A stretch of DNA of 57,275 nt from Pseudomonas pudica (GTDB lineage: Bacteria > Pseudomonadota > Gammaproteobacteria > Pseudomonadales > Pseudomonadaceae): the NCBI RefSeq assembly GCF_015680405.1, contig NZ_JADLJS010000036.1:1-57275 (forward strand), written 5' to 3'. Position 1 is the stretch's first letter; every line of letters begins with the position of its first letter. Positions 35,501-45,729 of this stretch are shown in pieces. The notes beneath the pieces are model-generated. The model was not told where the DNA came from and made no database searches. It saw only the letters and a program-made list of their open reading frames with translations. The position numbers and the translations under genes were made by a program.

Positions 35501-38500
35501 CAGGGCGAAACCTGCCTCGCGCTCCTGCTTGTGCAGCGCCTGCAGGCGCTGCTCCTGGGCGTCGTCGTCGAGGCCACGCCAGTCCTGGTAGTCCACCGGC
35601 GTGTTGCCCGGCTTGTGGATGATCTGCAGCATCGCCTCGCCGGTGTTCCAGCTGAACGATGCGCGTAGCGCTTCGTGGCGCGCCACCACCGCCTGCCACG
35701 CCTGGGCGAAGCGTTCGGGGTCGAGCGCGCTGTTGATGCGGTAGCGGTCCTGCATGTAGTAGAGGCCAGTGCCCGGCTCCAGCAGGGTGTGCAGCAGCAT
35801 GCCCTCCTGCATAGGCGTCAGCGGGTAGACGTCCTCGATCTGTACTGCCGGTACCGGCAGCGCGTCGATCTGCGCCTGGGTCAGGTGCGCCAGCGGGAAG
35901 TCCGAGGGGGTGAAACTGCCGTTGCCATCAGCCAGGCAATGCTCGACCAGCGCCAGCAGCTCCTGGCGGTAGGCTTCGGCCAGGCCGGCGATGGTCCGCT
36001 CGTCATAGCGCTCGGTGCTGAAGGTCCAGCGCAGCTGCAGGGCGCCGCCATACACCTGGCCATCGACACTCAACCAGTTGGGCAGCGGCGCATCCAGGTC
36101 ATGGGCCAGGCCGGCTGGGGCGTCCAGCGGCTGGAGCAGGGCTGTGCTGTCGAACTGCTGGTCGAACTGGCCCAGGTAGTTGAAGGTGATGCGTGCCTGC
36201 GGCAGGGCCGCCATCTGCTCGCGCCCTGCCGTATCGGCCAGGTAGCGCAGCACGCCGTAACCCAGGCCTTTGTGCGGTACCTGGCGCAGCTGCTCCTTTA
36301 TGCGCTTGATCGAACCGGCCCGCGCCGCGTCGTCCTCGCCAGGCAGCGGGCGCAGGCTCAGCGGGTAGGCGTTGGTGAACCAGCCGACGCTGCGGGTCAG
36401 GTCCATGTCTTCGAACAGCCCGTCACGGCCATGGCCTTCAAGCTGTACCAGCACTTCTTCATCGCCGCTCCAGCGGCACAAGGCACGCGCCAGCGCGGTC
36501 AGCAGCAGATCGTTGACCTGGGTGTGGTAGGCCGCCGGGGCCTGTTGCAGCAACTGCCGGGTCTGCGCCACATCCAGGCCGATGGCCAGGGTACGGGCGT
36601 GGCGGTGCAGGTTGCCGCCCTGCGGGTGATCGCATGGCAGTTCGCGGCGCACGCCACCCAACTGGCCCTGCCACCAGCCCAGCTCGTCGCGCAGCGAATC
36701 GCTGCCGGCATAGCTGGCCAGGCGTGCGGCCCAGTCGCCCATGGCGTGGGTCTTGGCCGGCAGCGGCTGGCCGCGGTACAGCGCCTGCAGGTCTTCCAGC
36801 AGCACGCGCCACGACACGCCATCGACCACCAGGTGATGGATCGCCAGCAACAGGCGCTGGCCGCCCTGCCCGTCATTTACCAGCAAGGCACGCAACAGTG
36901 GGCCCTGCTCCAGGTCGAGGCTGCGTTGCAGGTCGGTGTACAGCGGCTGGCAATCGGCGAAATCGGCGACGGTGGCTGTCCACAGCAACTGCCCGGAGGC
37001 AGGCGAAGCATATTCGGCCTGCCAGCGGCCCTGGGCCCGGCTGAAGCGCAGGCGCAGGCTGTCGTGGTGCTGCACCAGGGCGGCCAAGGCGCGCTCCAGT
37101 ACCCCCTCATCCAGCGGCTTTCGCGCCTCCAGCAGAACAGCCTGGTTCCAGTGTTGCGGCTGTGGCACTTCACTGTCGAAGAACCAGTGCTGGATCGGCG
37201 TGAGGCCGGCCTGCCCCTGGCGCTGGCCCTGTTCGATGCTGCTGGCGGCTTCGCTGCGCTGAACGATGGCGGCCAGGGTCTGGATGGTCTGATGCTGGAA
37301 CAGGTCGCGCGGGGTGAACTGCAAGCCGGCCTGACGAGCCCGGCTGACCACCTGGATCGACAGGATCGAGTCGCCGCCCAGTTCGAAGAAGTTGTCCTGC
37401 ACGCCGACCTGGGCAACGTTGAGCACGTCGCGCCAGATCTGCGCCAGTTGCGCTTGCACCTCGTTGCCAGGCGCCTGGTACTGCTGGCGTGCCTGTTCCA
37501 GGTCCGGCAGCGGCAGCGCACGGCGGTCGAGCTTGCCGTTGCCCATCAGTGGCAGGCTGTCGAGCAGCACCAGGTGCGCCGGCACCATGTAGTCCGGCAG
37601 GTGCTGGCGGGCTTCGGCTTTCACCGCGTCGCGCAGCAGGCCCTGGGCCTCGCTGTCGGCAGCGGCCTGCCTGCACACCAGGTAACCCACCAGTTGCTTG
37701 CCGCCCGGCAGGTCGAGGGCCAGTACCACAGCCTCGTCGACATCGGCATGCGCCTGCAGGCGGCTTTCGATTTCGCCCAGCTCGATCCGGAAACCGCGGA
37801 TTTTCACCTGCTGATCGGCGCGGCCGACGTACTCGACCAGGCCATCGCTGCCCAGGCGCACCAGGTCACCGGTGCGATACAGGCGTCCGCCTTCGCTGCC
37901 GAACGGGTCGGCGACGAAGCGCTCGGCGCTGAGGCCCGGGCGGTCGTGGTAGCCCTGGGCCAGGCCGGCACCGCCGACATACAGCTCGCCAATACCGCCT
38001 TGCGGCAACAGGGCAAGGTCTTCGTCGAGAATGTAGGCCGTGCGCTTACCGATGACGCGGCCGATCGGCACGCTGCCCAACTCCGCCGGCAGTGTCTGTG
38101 GTGCCAGGCAGGCCAGCGGCATGACCACGGTTTCGGTCGGCCCGTAGGCGTTGAAGAACTGCTGCGGCGCGAAGGCCTGGCGGATGCGCTGCAGGTGTTC
38201 ACCGGTCAGCGCTTCACCACCGGTAATGACCAGGCGCACTGGCAACTGCTCGCCCTGCCCGGCCAGGTACTGCGCCAACTGGCTGCCGTAGCTGGGCGTG
38301 AAGCCGAGGATGCTCACCTGCTGCTCGCGCACCAGCTGGCAGATGTCTTCGGCGCCCCACTGCCCCTGGGCGCGCAGCACCACGCGGGCGCCGCACAGCA
38401 GCGGCACCCACAGGCGTTCGCTGGCAGCGTCGAAATTGATCGAATAGAAGTGCAGCTCGCAGTCCTCGCTGCGCATGCCGAACGCGTCGATCACCGCCTG

Positions 38501-41500
38501 GCAATGCATGGCGAACTCGCCGTGGCTGACTACCACGCCCTTGGGCTTGCCGGTGGAGCCAGAGGTGTAGATCAGGTAAGCCTGGTGCTGCGGCAGGTTG
38601 AGGTTGTCCAGCGGCGCATCGCTGTAGGCCGACAGGCTGGCGCTGTCGTCCTCCAGGCTCCAAAGCGCCACGCCTTCAGGCAACTGCCCCAAGGTTTGCA
38701 GTAGCGCGCGCTGGCTGAGCAGCAGGCCGATGCAGCTGTCTTCGATCATGTAGCGCAGGCGGTCGAGTGGGTACTCGGGGTCGAGCGGCACGTAGGCGCC
38801 ACCGGCCTTGAGGATGGCCAGCAGGCCGACGACCATTTCCAGCGAACGCTCCAGCGCCAGGCCCACGCGCACCTGCGGGCCGACGCCACGCTCGCGCAGG
38901 GCGCGGGCCAGGCGGTTGGCCTGCTGGTCGAGTTCGGCATAGGTCATGTGCCGGCCGGCAAAGGTCAACGCGCCAGCGTGTGGCGTGCGCGCAGCCTGCG
39001 CGGCGAACAGGCCATGCACGGTCTGGTCGAGAGCGAAATCCAGCTCGCCCTGCAACTGGCCCGCCAGCACCTGCTGCTCGGCGCCGCTCAGCATCGGCAG
39101 CTCGCACAGGCGCTGGTGCGGGTTGTCGAGCATGCCGGCCAGCAGTTGCTGCCAGTGCTCGGCCATGCGTGCGATACGTGGTTCGTCGAACAGGTCGCGG
39201 CTGTAGGTCAGGCAGCAACCCAGGCGGCCGTCGAGGTCGGTCACCTCCAGGTACAGGTCGAACTTGGTGGCGCTGGCGTCGTTGACCAGGTAATCCACCT
39301 GCATGCCGGCAAGTTGACGGCTTTGCTGGAAGGCCCAGCGCTGCACGTTGCACATCACCTGGAACAGCGGGTTATAGGCGCTGCTGCGCGGTGGCTGCAG
39401 GGCTTCCACCAACTGGTCGAACGGCAGGTCCTGGTGCGACTGGCCTTCGATGGCAGCCTGCCGTACCTGCTCCAGCAACAGTGCGGCGGTCATCTGGCCG
39501 TCCAGCTCGCAACGCAGCACCTGGGTGTTGAGGAACGCGCCAATCAGCCCTTCGCTTTCCGGGCGGATGCGGTTGGCCACCGGCGCGCCAATGCGCAAGT
39601 CACGCTGGCCGCTGTAGCGGTGCAGCATGGCGGCCAGGGTGGCAGTCATGGTCATGAACAGCGTCAGGCCGCGCTGGCTGTTGAAGGCATGTACGCGGGC
39701 AACCAGCGCCGGGTCGAGCTCGAAGCGGTACAGCCCGCCACGGTAGCTCTGCACTGCCGGGCGCGGGCGGTCGGCAGGCAGCGCCAGTACCGGATGCTCA
39801 TCACCCAGGCGGGCCTGCCAGTAGGCCAGCTGTCGTTCACCCTCGCCGCTTTCCAGCCATTGCCGTTGCCACACGCTGTAGTCCAGGTACTGCACCGGCA
39901 GCGGCGCCAGCGGCGATTCGCGGTCATCGACGAAGGCCTCGTACAGCTCGCCCAGTTCGCGGGCGAAGATGTCCATGGCCCAGCCTTCGGTGACGATATG
40001 GTGCAGGGTCAGCACGAAGAAATGCTCGCGCTCCTGGGCTTTGACCAGACAGGCACGCAGCAACGGACCGCGCTCCAGGTCGAACGGCTGGTGCGCCTGG
40101 TCGTCGGCCAGTTGTTGCAGGCGTTGCTGGCGGGCATCGGCGGGCAAGGCGCTGAAGTCCTGCCAATCGAGGTGCAGGCTGCTGTCTTCGGCTACGCACT
40201 GATACGGCACACCATCGATGCTTGGGAAGGTGGTGCGCAGGGTTTCATGCCGTACCACCAGCGCCTGCAGCGCACGCTCGAAGGCATCCACATGCAGGGT
40301 GCCGCGCAGGCGCGCCATGCCGCCGACGTTGTACGCCGGGCTACCTGGCTCCATTTGCCAGAGGAACCACATGCGCTGCTGCGAGTACGACAGCGGCACC
40401 GCCTGGCGGCGGTCGACGCGGGCGATTGCACCTTGCAGGTTGCGCTCACCGGCAGCGCGGATACGCGCGATCTCGGCACAGAAGGCGCCCAGCTCGCTGG
40501 CTTCGAACAAGGCCTTGAGCGGCAGCTCGACATCGCAGGCCTGGCGTGTGCGCGAAACAATTTGAGTGGCCAGCAGCGAATGGCCACCGAGGGCGAAGAA
40601 GTCGTCCTGCAGGCCAACGCGCGGCAGGTTCAGCACCTCACGCCAGATGGCAGCGACCTGCTGCTGCAACCCGGTTTGCGGCTCGACGTGCTCCCGCTGC
40701 TGCCACACCGGGGCCGGCAACGCCTTGCGATCGACCTTGCCGCTGGGGCCCAGTGGCATCTGCGTCAACGGGATAAGTTGTGCCGGCACCATGTAGGTCG
40801 GTAGTTGTTCAGCCAGCACCGTCAGCAATGCATCAGGCTGGGCGCTGCCACTGTAGTAGCCGACCAGTTGCGCGCCGATGGCATCCCTGTGAATCAGCAC
40901 CAGTGCCTGTTCGACCCCAGCTTGCGCCAGCAGGCAGGCCTGGACTTCCTCGGGTTCGACACGGAAGCCACGCACCTTGACCTGCTGGTCGAGGCGGCCA
41001 AGGTACTCCAGCGCCTCGGTCTGTACCTGCCAGCGGGCGCGGTCGCCACTGCGGTACAGGCGCTCGCCATTGCCGTCGGCGCGGGGCACGAAACGTTCGG
41101 CGGTGAGCCCCGGACGACCCAGATAGCCACGGGCCAGGCCGGCACCGCCGAGGTACAACTCGCCCGGTACACCGGGGGCGGTCAGCTCCAGTTCGTCGTC
41201 CAGCACTCGGCACAGCACATTGCCCAGCGGGCGGCCGATCGGCGAGCGTTCGCCATCGGTGGCCTGGCAGTGCCAGTGGGTGACGTTGATGGCGGTTTCG
41301 GTCGGGCCATAGCGGTTGTGCAGTTGCACCTGTGGCAGCACCTGCAGCACCCGGTCACGCAGCGCAGCGGACAGCGCTTCGCCACCGGAGAACAGCCGAC
41401 GCAGGCTGCTGCAGGCACCCGCCTGCGGCTCCTGGACGAACACCTGCAACAGCGGCGGCACGAAGTGCAGCGTGGTCACGCCATGGGACTGCACCAACGC

Positions 41501-44500
41501 GGCGATGCGCTGCGGGTCGCGGTGCTCGCCAGGGCCGGCGAGCACCAACTTGCAACCAGTCACCAGTGGCCAGAAGCATTCCCACACCGAAACGTCGAAG
41601 CTGATCGGCGCCTTCAGCATCAGCACGTCGCTGTCGTCCAGCGCATAGCTGGCCTGCATCCATTGCAGGCGCTCGGCCAGTGCCGCATGAGTATTGCCCA
41701 CGCCCTTGGGCTGGCCGGTGGAACCGGAGGTGTAGATCACATAGGCCAGGTTGTCGCCATGCAGGTGCAGGCCAGGGGCATGGCTTGGCCAGCTGTCCAG
41801 GTGCAGCTGGTCGAGGGCGATGGCGCTGACGCCGTCAACCTGTGGCAGCTTGCCCAGCAGGGTGCTGTGGCTCAGCAGCAGGCCTGCGTTGCAGTCGGCG
41901 AGCATGTAGGCCAGGCGCTCGGCCGGGTAATCGACGTCCAGCGGCACATAGGCACCACCGGCCTTGAGAATGGCCAGCAGGCCCACCAGCAGTTGCGGCG
42001 AACGCTCGACGGCGATGGCCACGCAAGTGTCGGGGCCCACGCCTTTGTCACGCAGGTAGTGGGCCAGACGGTTGGCTTGCTGGTGCAACTCGGCGTAATC
42101 CAGGCTGCCACCGTCCCACACCAGGGCGGTACGCTGCGGGGTCAGGCATGCCTGGTCATTGAGCTGCTCGACCAGCAGGCGCTGGGGCGCCGCAGCGGGT
42201 GCCTCGCCCCAGCTCAGCAATTGCGCGCGGCCAGGCTCGTCGAGCAATTGCACCTCGCCCAACGCCCGCTGCGGCCTGGCGCACACCTGCTCGAGCAGGG
42301 CCAGCAGGTGTTGGGCCAGGCGCTTGATGGTGCTGGTATCGAACAGTTCGGCGGCATAGTCGAAGGCCAGGCTCAGGCGGCCCTGGTGGTCTTCTTCACT
42401 GTGCAACTGCAAGTCGAACTTGGCTTCACGGCTGTGCCAAGGCAGCTCTTCGGCGAGCAGGCCCGGCAAGCGGCGCAAGGCGGACAGGTCACGTTGCTGG
42501 TGGTTGAACATGACCTGGAACAGACCTTGCTCGCGAGCCTCGGGCAAGGCTTCGAGCAGTTGCTCGAACGGCAGATCCTGGTTGGCCTGGGCATCCAGGG
42601 TGGCCTGGCGCACCTGGGCCAGCAACTGGTCGAACGGCAGGCGGCCATCGAGTTGCGCACGCAGCACCTGGGTGTTGATGAAGAAGCCAACCATGCCTTG
42701 GGTTTCAAGGCGCGGGCGGTTGGCGTTGGGCACGCCGACACGGATATCTGCCTGCCCACTGTAGCGATGCAGCAGCGCCTGCCAGCCGGCCAGCAGCACC
42801 ATGAACAGGCTGGCCTGCTGTTCGCGGGCCAGGCCCTTGAGTGCTTCGGTTAGCCTGGCCGGTACCTTGAGGTTGAAGCGGACGGCGCGGTGGTCGCGCT
42901 GGCTGGTGCGCGGGTGGTCGGTGCACAGGTCGAGCACCGGCAGTTCATCCCCCAGACACTCCTTCCAGTGCTGCAGTTGCCGCTCGGCTTCGCCTGCGGC
43001 CAGCCACTGTCGCTGCCAGGTACCGTAGTCGGCATAACCCAGGGTCAGCGGTGCCAGGTTGGCCTCGATGCCCTGGCAATGGGCGGCGTACAGTTTGGCG
43101 AATTCGTCGAGCAGGATGTTCAGCGACCAGCCGTCGGCGACGATATGGTGCAGGGTCACCCACAGTTGATGGTGTTCATCGTCCAGACGCGCCAGCGTCA
43201 CGCGCAGCAACGGCCCCCGGGTCAGGTCGAACGGCTGGCGAGCTTCGGTTTCACGTTGGGCGGCGACCTGTTCGGCGGCCTGGCCTTCGAGGTCCAGGCG
43301 GCGAAGGTCGAACGGCTGCTGCGCCTGGATGCGCTGCAGGGCCTGGCCGTTCTCTTCGGCAAACAGGGTACGCAGCGATTCATGGCGCGCCACCAGCGCC
43401 TGGAAGGCCGCTTCCAGTGCGTTTTCGTCCAGCTCGCCGCGCAACTGCAGGCCAGCCGGAATGTTGTAGGCCGCCGACTGCGGGTCCAATTGCCATAGCA
43501 GCCACAGGCGGTTTTGCGCCAGCGACTGGGGCAGCGCCTGGGTGCGCTCCAGAGTAGCGATGGCGCCGACCCGGCCACCGCCTTCGGCGATGATCGCGGC
43601 CACGGCCTTGGCGTAGTCAGCCAGTATCGGCGCCTCGAACAGGGTGCGCAGGCCCAGCTCGATGCCCAGTTCATCGGCCAGGCGTGCAGTGGCGTGGGTG
43701 GCGGCGATGGAGTTGCCGCCCAGCAGCAGGAAGTGGTCGTCTGCCGCTACCGCCTCGACCTTGAGGATGTCGCGCCACACCCCGGCGATGCGCACCTGCA
43801 GCTCACCGCCGGCGGCATCCGCGGCAACGGGCTCGCCCACCTCAGGGAAGCGGGCGTAGCAGTCCAGGCTGCCATCGTCCATGCGCAGGCGGCAGGCCGA
43901 ACGCTGCAGCTTGCCGCTGGAGGTCTTGGGCAGCGCCCCCGGGTTCAGCAGCAGGACAACGGCCGGGGCCTGGCGGCAGGCGTCGGCGATCACCTGGCGC
44001 AGGGTCCTGATCAGTTCCCGGGGTTTGATCGCCTTCTGCACGTTGCGGCTGACTTCCACCGCCACGCCAATGCCCTCCTCGCCTTGCTGCTCGACGGCGA
44101 ACACTGCCACGCGGCCTTTGCGCAGCACATCCACTTCGCGCTCGAGGGTCTTTTCCAGGTCCTGCGGGTACAGGTTCTGCCCACGCACGATCAGCATGTC
44201 CTTCAGGCGCCCGGTGACGAACACTTCGCCTTGGCGCATGAAGCCCAGGTCGCCGGTACGCAGCCAGGTCTGGCCGTCCATCTCGACGAAGGTGCGAGCG
44301 CTGGCCTCGGGGTTGCGCCAGTAGCCCTGCGCGATGCTCGGGCCACCGGCCCAGATCTCGCCCACCTGGTTGTCGCCCAGCACCTGCAGGCTTTGTGGTT
44401 CGACAATGCGCACGGCATGCCCGGGCTGCGGGTAGCCACAGCTCATCAGCACACTGCCCTTGCCAGGTTCGGCACGGTTGGCGGCGAAGGCTTCGGCGTC

Positions 44501-45553
44501 CAGCTCCAGCGCGGCGATACCCTGGCCCCGGCGGCTGCCGCTGACGAACAGGGTCGCCTCGGCCAGGCCGTAACTGGCGAAGAAGCTCTGCGGGTCGAAG
44601 CCGCAGGCCTGAAACTTGTGGGCAAAGGCCGCCAGGCTGTCCTGGCGGATCGGCTCGGAGCCCGAATAGGCCACCCGCCAGCGGCTTAGGTCGAGCCCGG
44701 CCAGGGAGGCCTCGCTGACCCGCTCGCTGCACAGCCGGTAGGCGAAGTCGGGGCCGCCGCTGATGGTGCCGCCGTATTCGCTGATGGCCTGCAACCAGCG
44801 CAGCGGCCGGGCCAGGAAGTAGCCCGGCGACATCAGTACGCAGGGCACACCGCTGAAGATCGGCTGCAACAGGCCGCCGATCAGGCCCATGTCGTGGTAC
44901 AGCGGTAGCCAGCTGACGATCACGTCGTCGGGGTTGAGGTCGATGCCAAAGCCTTGGCGGATCAGTTGTTCGTTGGCCACCAGGTTGCCATGGCTGACCT
45001 GCACGCCCTTGGGCAGCGCGGTGGAGCCAGAGGTGTACTGCAGGAAGGCGATGTCATCACCCTTGAGCGCGGACTCGCGCCAGTTTGCAGCCAGTGCCGG
45101 GTCCAGACCATCCACCGCCAGCAGTTCAGGGGCGTTGGCCGCCGTCAGGGCCTCCAGGCCCTGCAGGCTGTCGTGCAGGGCCGCGACGGTCAGCAGCAGG
45201 CGCGGCTCGGCGTCGTCGATGATCGACAGCAAGCGCTGCTGGTGGTGCGGGCGCGCGGACTCCGGTGGGTAGGCCGGCACCGCAATCACGCCGGCATACA
45301 GGCAGCCGAAGAATGCCGCCACATAGTCAGGCCCGCTGGGGAACAACAGCACCGCGCGGTCGCCGAAGCCAGCACGGGTTTGCAAGGCAGCAGCGATGGT
45401 GCGCGCACGCTGATCGAGGTCCCGGTAGCTGAGCACGGCCTGCTCGCCGGGAGCGTCGGCCAGAAAGCGCAAGGCGACTTTGTCCGGGGTCTGCACGGCG
45501 CGTTGCGCCAGGGCCTGGACCAGCGAGAGCGGGAGTTCGAAGGCGTCCGTCAT
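32600..45553 (-). CDS. pvdL: Pyoverdine chromophore peptide synthetase PvdL
   Basis: A 4317-residue NRPS that acylates and assembles the L-Glu/D-Tyr/L-Dab precursor of the pyoverdine chromophore. Order: fatty acyl-AMP ligase (1 to about 590), PCP1 (Ser615), C1 (HHIVADG, 802-808), A, PCP2 (Ser1659), C2 (HHIVTEG, 1851-1857), A, PCP3 (Ser2729), epimerase (HHLVVDG from 2906), C3 (HHILIDA from 3376), A, PCP4 (Ser4255); no thioesterase. The last A domain gives the ten-residue code DIWELTADDK, the known Dab code. The first reads about DVWHFGRIN(K), consistent with Glu; the second about DAEGIGAVM(K), taken as Tyr by position. ATG 45553 is the family start. Iron-starvation promoter upstream. Confidence 0.97.
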   Translation of the reverse strand: MTDAFELPLSLVQALAQRAVQTPDKVALRFLADAPGEQAVLSYRDLDQRARTIAAALQTRAGFGDRAVLLFPSGPDYVAAFFGCLYAGVIAVPAYPPESARPHHQQRLLSIIDDAEPRLLLTVAALHDSLQGLEALTAANAPELLAVDGLDPALAANWRESALKGDDIAFLQYTSGSTALPKGVQVSHGNLVANEQLIRQGFGIDLNPDDVIVSWLPLYHDMGLIGGLLQPIFSGVPCVLMSPGYFLARPLRWLQAISEYGGTISGGPDFAYRLCSERVSEASLAGLDLSRWRVAYSGSEPIRQDSLAAFAHKFQACGFDPQSFFASYGLAEATLFVSGSRRGQGIAALELDAEAFAANRAEPGKGSVLMSCGYPQPGHAVRIVEPQSLQVLGDNQVGEIWAGGPSIAQGYWRNPEASARTFVEMDGQTWLRTGDLGFMRQGEVFVTGRLKDMLIVRGQNLYPQDLEKTLEREVDVLRKGRVAVFAVEQQGEEGIGVAVEVSRNVQKAIKPRELIRTLRQVIADACRQAPAVVLLLNPGALPKTSSGKLQRSACRLRMDDGSLDCYARFPEVGEPVAADAAGGELQVRIAGVWRDILKVEAVAADDHFLLLGGNSIAATHATARLADELGIELGLRTLFEAPILADYAKAVAAIIAEGGGRVGAIATLERTQALPQSLAQNRLWLLWQLDPQSAAYNIPAGLQLRGELDENALEAAFQALVARHESLRTLFAEENGQALQRIQAQQPFDLRRLDLEGQAAEQVAAQRETEARQPFDLTRGPLLRVTLARLDDEHHQLWVTLHHIVADGWSLNILLDEFAKLYAAHCQGIEANLAPLTLGYADYGTWQRQWLAAGEAERQLQHWKECLGDELPVLDLCTDHPRTSQRDHRAVRFNLKVPARLTEALKGLAREQQASLFMVLLAGWQALLHRYSGQADIRVGVPNANRPRLETQGMVGFFINTQVLRAQLDGRLPFDQLLAQVRQATLDAQANQDLPFEQLLEALPEAREQGLFQVMFNHQQRDLSALRRLPGLLAEELPWHSREAKFDLQLHSEEDHQGRLSLAFDYAAELFDTSTIKRLAQHLLALLEQVCARPQRALGEVQLLDEPGRAQLLSWGEAPAAAPQRLLVEQLNDQACLTPQRTALVWDGGSLDYAELHQQANRLAHYLRDKGVGPDTCVAIAVERSPQLLVGLLAILKAGGAYVPLDVDYPAERLAYMLADCNAGLLLSHSTLLGKLPQVDGVSAIALDQLHLDSWPSHAPGLHLHGDNLAYVIYTSGSTGQPKGVGNTHAALAERLQWMQASYALDDSDVLMLKAPISFDVSVWECFWPLVTGCKLVLAGPGEHRDPQRIAALVQSHGVTTLHFVPPLLQVFVQEPQAGACSSLRRLFSGGEALSAALRDRVLQVLPQVQLHNRYGPTETAINVTHWHCQATDGERSPIGRPLGNVLCRVLDDELELTAPGVPGELYLGGAGLARGYLGRPGLTAERFVPRADGNGERLYRSGDRARWQVQTEALEYLGRLDQQVKVRGFRVEPEEVQACLLAQAGVEQALVLIHRDAIGAQLVGYYSGSAQPDALLTVLAEQLPTYMVPAQLIPLTQMPLGPSGKVDRKALPAPVWQQREHVEPQTGLQQQVAAIWREVLNLPRVGLQDDFFALGGHSLLATQIVSRTRQACDVELPLKALFEASELGAFCAEIARIRAAGERNLQGAIARVDRRQAVPLSYSQQRMWFLWQMEPGSPAYNVGGMARLRGTLHVDAFERALQALVVRHETLRTTFPSIDGVPYQCVAEDSSLHLDWQDFSALPADARQQRLQQLADDQAHQPFDLERGPLLRACLVKAQEREHFFVLTLHHIVTEGWAMDIFARELGELYEAFVDDRESPLAPLPVQYLDYSVWQRQWLESGEGERQLAYWQARLGDEHPVLALPADRPRPAVQSYRGGLYRFELDPALVARVHAFNSQRGLTLFMTMTATLAAMLHRYSGQRDLRIGAPVANRIRPESEGLIGAFLNTQVLRCELDGQMTAALLLEQVRQAAIEGQSHQDLPFDQLVEALQPPRSSAYNPLFQVMCNVQRWAFQQSRQLAGMQVDYLVNDASATKFDLYLEVTDLDGRLGCCLTYSRDLFDEPRIARMAEHWQQLLAGMLDNPHQRLCELPMLSGAEQQVLAGQLQGELDFALDQTVHGLFAAQAARTPHAGALTFAGRHMTYAELDQQANRLARALRERGVGPQVRVGLALERSLEMVVGLLAILKAGGAYVPLDPEYPLDRLRYMIEDSCIGLLLSQRALLQTLGQLPEGVALWSLEDDSASLSAYSDAPLDNLNLPQHQAYLIYTSGSTGKPKGVVVSHGEFAMHCQAVIDAFGMRSEDCELHFYSINFDAASERLWVPLLCGARVVLRAQGQWGAEDICQLVREQQVSILGFTPSYGSQLAQYLAGQGEQLPVRLVITGGEALTGEHLQRIRQAFAPQQFFNAYGPTETVVMPLACLAPQTLPAELGSVPIGRVIGKRTAYILDEDLALLPQGGIGELYVGGAGLAQGYHDRPGLSAERFVADPFGSEGGRLYRTGDLVRLGSDGLVEYVGRADQQVKIRGFRIELGEIESRLQAHADVDEAVVLALDLPGGKQLVGYLVCRQAAADSEAQGLLRDAVKAEARQHLPDYMVPAHLVLLDSLPLMGNGKLDRRALPLPDLEQARQQYQAPGNEVQAQLAQIWRDVLNVAQVGVQDNFFELGGDSILSIQVVSRARQAGLQFTPRDLFQHQTIQTLAAIVQRSEAASSIEQGQRQGQAGLTPIQHWFFDSEVPQPQHWNQAVLLEARKPLDEGVLERALAALVQHHDSLRLRFSRAQGRWQAEYASPASGQLLWTATVADFADCQPLYTDLQRSLDLEQGPLLRALLVNDGQGGQRLLLAIHHLVVDGVSWRVLLEDLQALYRGQPLPAKTHAMGDWAARLASYAGSDSLRDELGWWQGQLGGVRRELPCDHPQGGNLHRHARTLAIGLDVAQTRQLLQQAPAAYHTQVNDLLLTALARALCRWSGDEEVLVQLEGHGRDGLFEDMDLTRSVGWFTNAYPLSLRPLPGEDDAARAGSIKRIKEQLRQVPHKGLGYGVLRYLADTAGREQMAALPQARITFNYLGQFDQQFDSTALLQPLDAPAGLAHDLDAPLPNWLSVDGQVYGGALQLRWTFSTERYDERTIAGLAEAYRQELLALVEHCLADGNGSFTPSDFPLAHLTQAQIDALPVPAVQIEDVYPLTPMQEGMLLHTLLEPGTGLYYMQDRYRINSALDPERFAQAWQAVVARHEALRASFSWNTGEAMLQIIHKPGNTPVDYQDWRGLDDDAQEQRLQALHKQEREAGFALLSEAPFHLRLVRVADERYWFMMSNHHILIDAWCRSLLMNDFFEIYQALGEGRQARLPVPPRYRDYIGWLQRQGLDDARAWWQANLAGFERATTIPSDRPLRHDHAGSGMIVGDCYTRLAVSDGVRLRELAQAHQLTVNTFAQAAWALVLARHSGDRDVIFGVTVAGRPVSMPQMQRTVGLFINSIALRVQLPMAGERCSVRQWLQGLLERNMELREYEYLPLVAIQECSELPKGQPLFDSLFVFENAPVETAVLDHAQHLNASSDSGRTHTNFPLTAVCYPGDDLGLHLSFDQRYFDYPTVERLLAEFKRLLLALVQGFEGEMSALPLLSAEEQRFLLKDCNHTARAYPLEQSYIAQFEAQVAAHPQRIVARCLDASYDYAGLNLAANRLGHALIAADVNVDQPVALLAERGLPLLGMIVGSFKAGAGYLPLDPGLPAARLQSIIQLSRTPVLVCSAACAGQGRQLLGELEAAVRPQLLIWEDIQASPVASHNPGIHSGPDNLAYVIYTSGSTGLPKGVMVEQRGMLNNQLSKVPYLALGEHDVIAQTASQSFDISVWQFLAAPLFGARVEIVPNAIAHDPHGLLAHVQATGISVLESVPSLIQGMLANDHQALDGLRWMLPTGEAMPPELAAQWLQRYPQIGLVNAYGPAECSDDVAFFCVDAASTRGSYLPIGTPTDNNRLYLYGEDQTLVPLGATGELCVAGTGVGRGYVGDPVRTALAFIPHPHGAPGERLYRTGDLARQRPDGVLEYVGRIDHQVKIRGYRIELGEIEARLHEQPEIRDAAIGVQEGTNGKHLVGYLVAHQGVAADAALLEQLKQRLRAELPEYMVPLHWGWFDSLPHNANGKLDRKALPVIDIGGQHSQAYQAPRNELEEVLAGIWADVLKAERVGVHDNFFELGGHSLLATQIASRVQKQLQLNVPLRAMFECSTVEELAVYVQGLQGSVLDDDKVDRLSDLMAELEGL

Positions 45554-45646
45554 GGGGTGTTCCTGCCAGTGTCTGGTTGGGTCGGGCCGGCTGCTGCACG
45601 AACGTGGGCGCAGCGGCATGTGGCGGCCTGAGGTGTACACAGGGGA

Positions 45647-45670
45647 ACGGATGGGCGGGGGGAGAAATTA
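45647..45670 (-). promoter_or_regulatory. Iron-starvation promoter of pvdL
   Basis: On the minus strand: TAATT (45670-45666) preceded by GC, 16 bases, CGT (45649-45647), about 93 nt before the pvdL ATG. Confidence 0.7.
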
Positions 45671-45729
45671 GCGGCGGTGAGGCTTTGGGGGCGCGTGAGG
45701 GTTGCCAGGTGTTTGCCATGAGAGATGTT

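Noticed and set aside
35675..38704. A 1009-codon open frame on the plus strand opposite pvdL
   Set aside because: It is antisense to conserved NRPS domains, repetitive in Gln/Leu/Ala/Gly, without start signals or recognisable motifs.
45554..45640. Longer PvdL start at 45640
   Set aside because: The extra 29 residues are unlike the family, and the start would lie almost at the -10 of the iron-starvation promoter.
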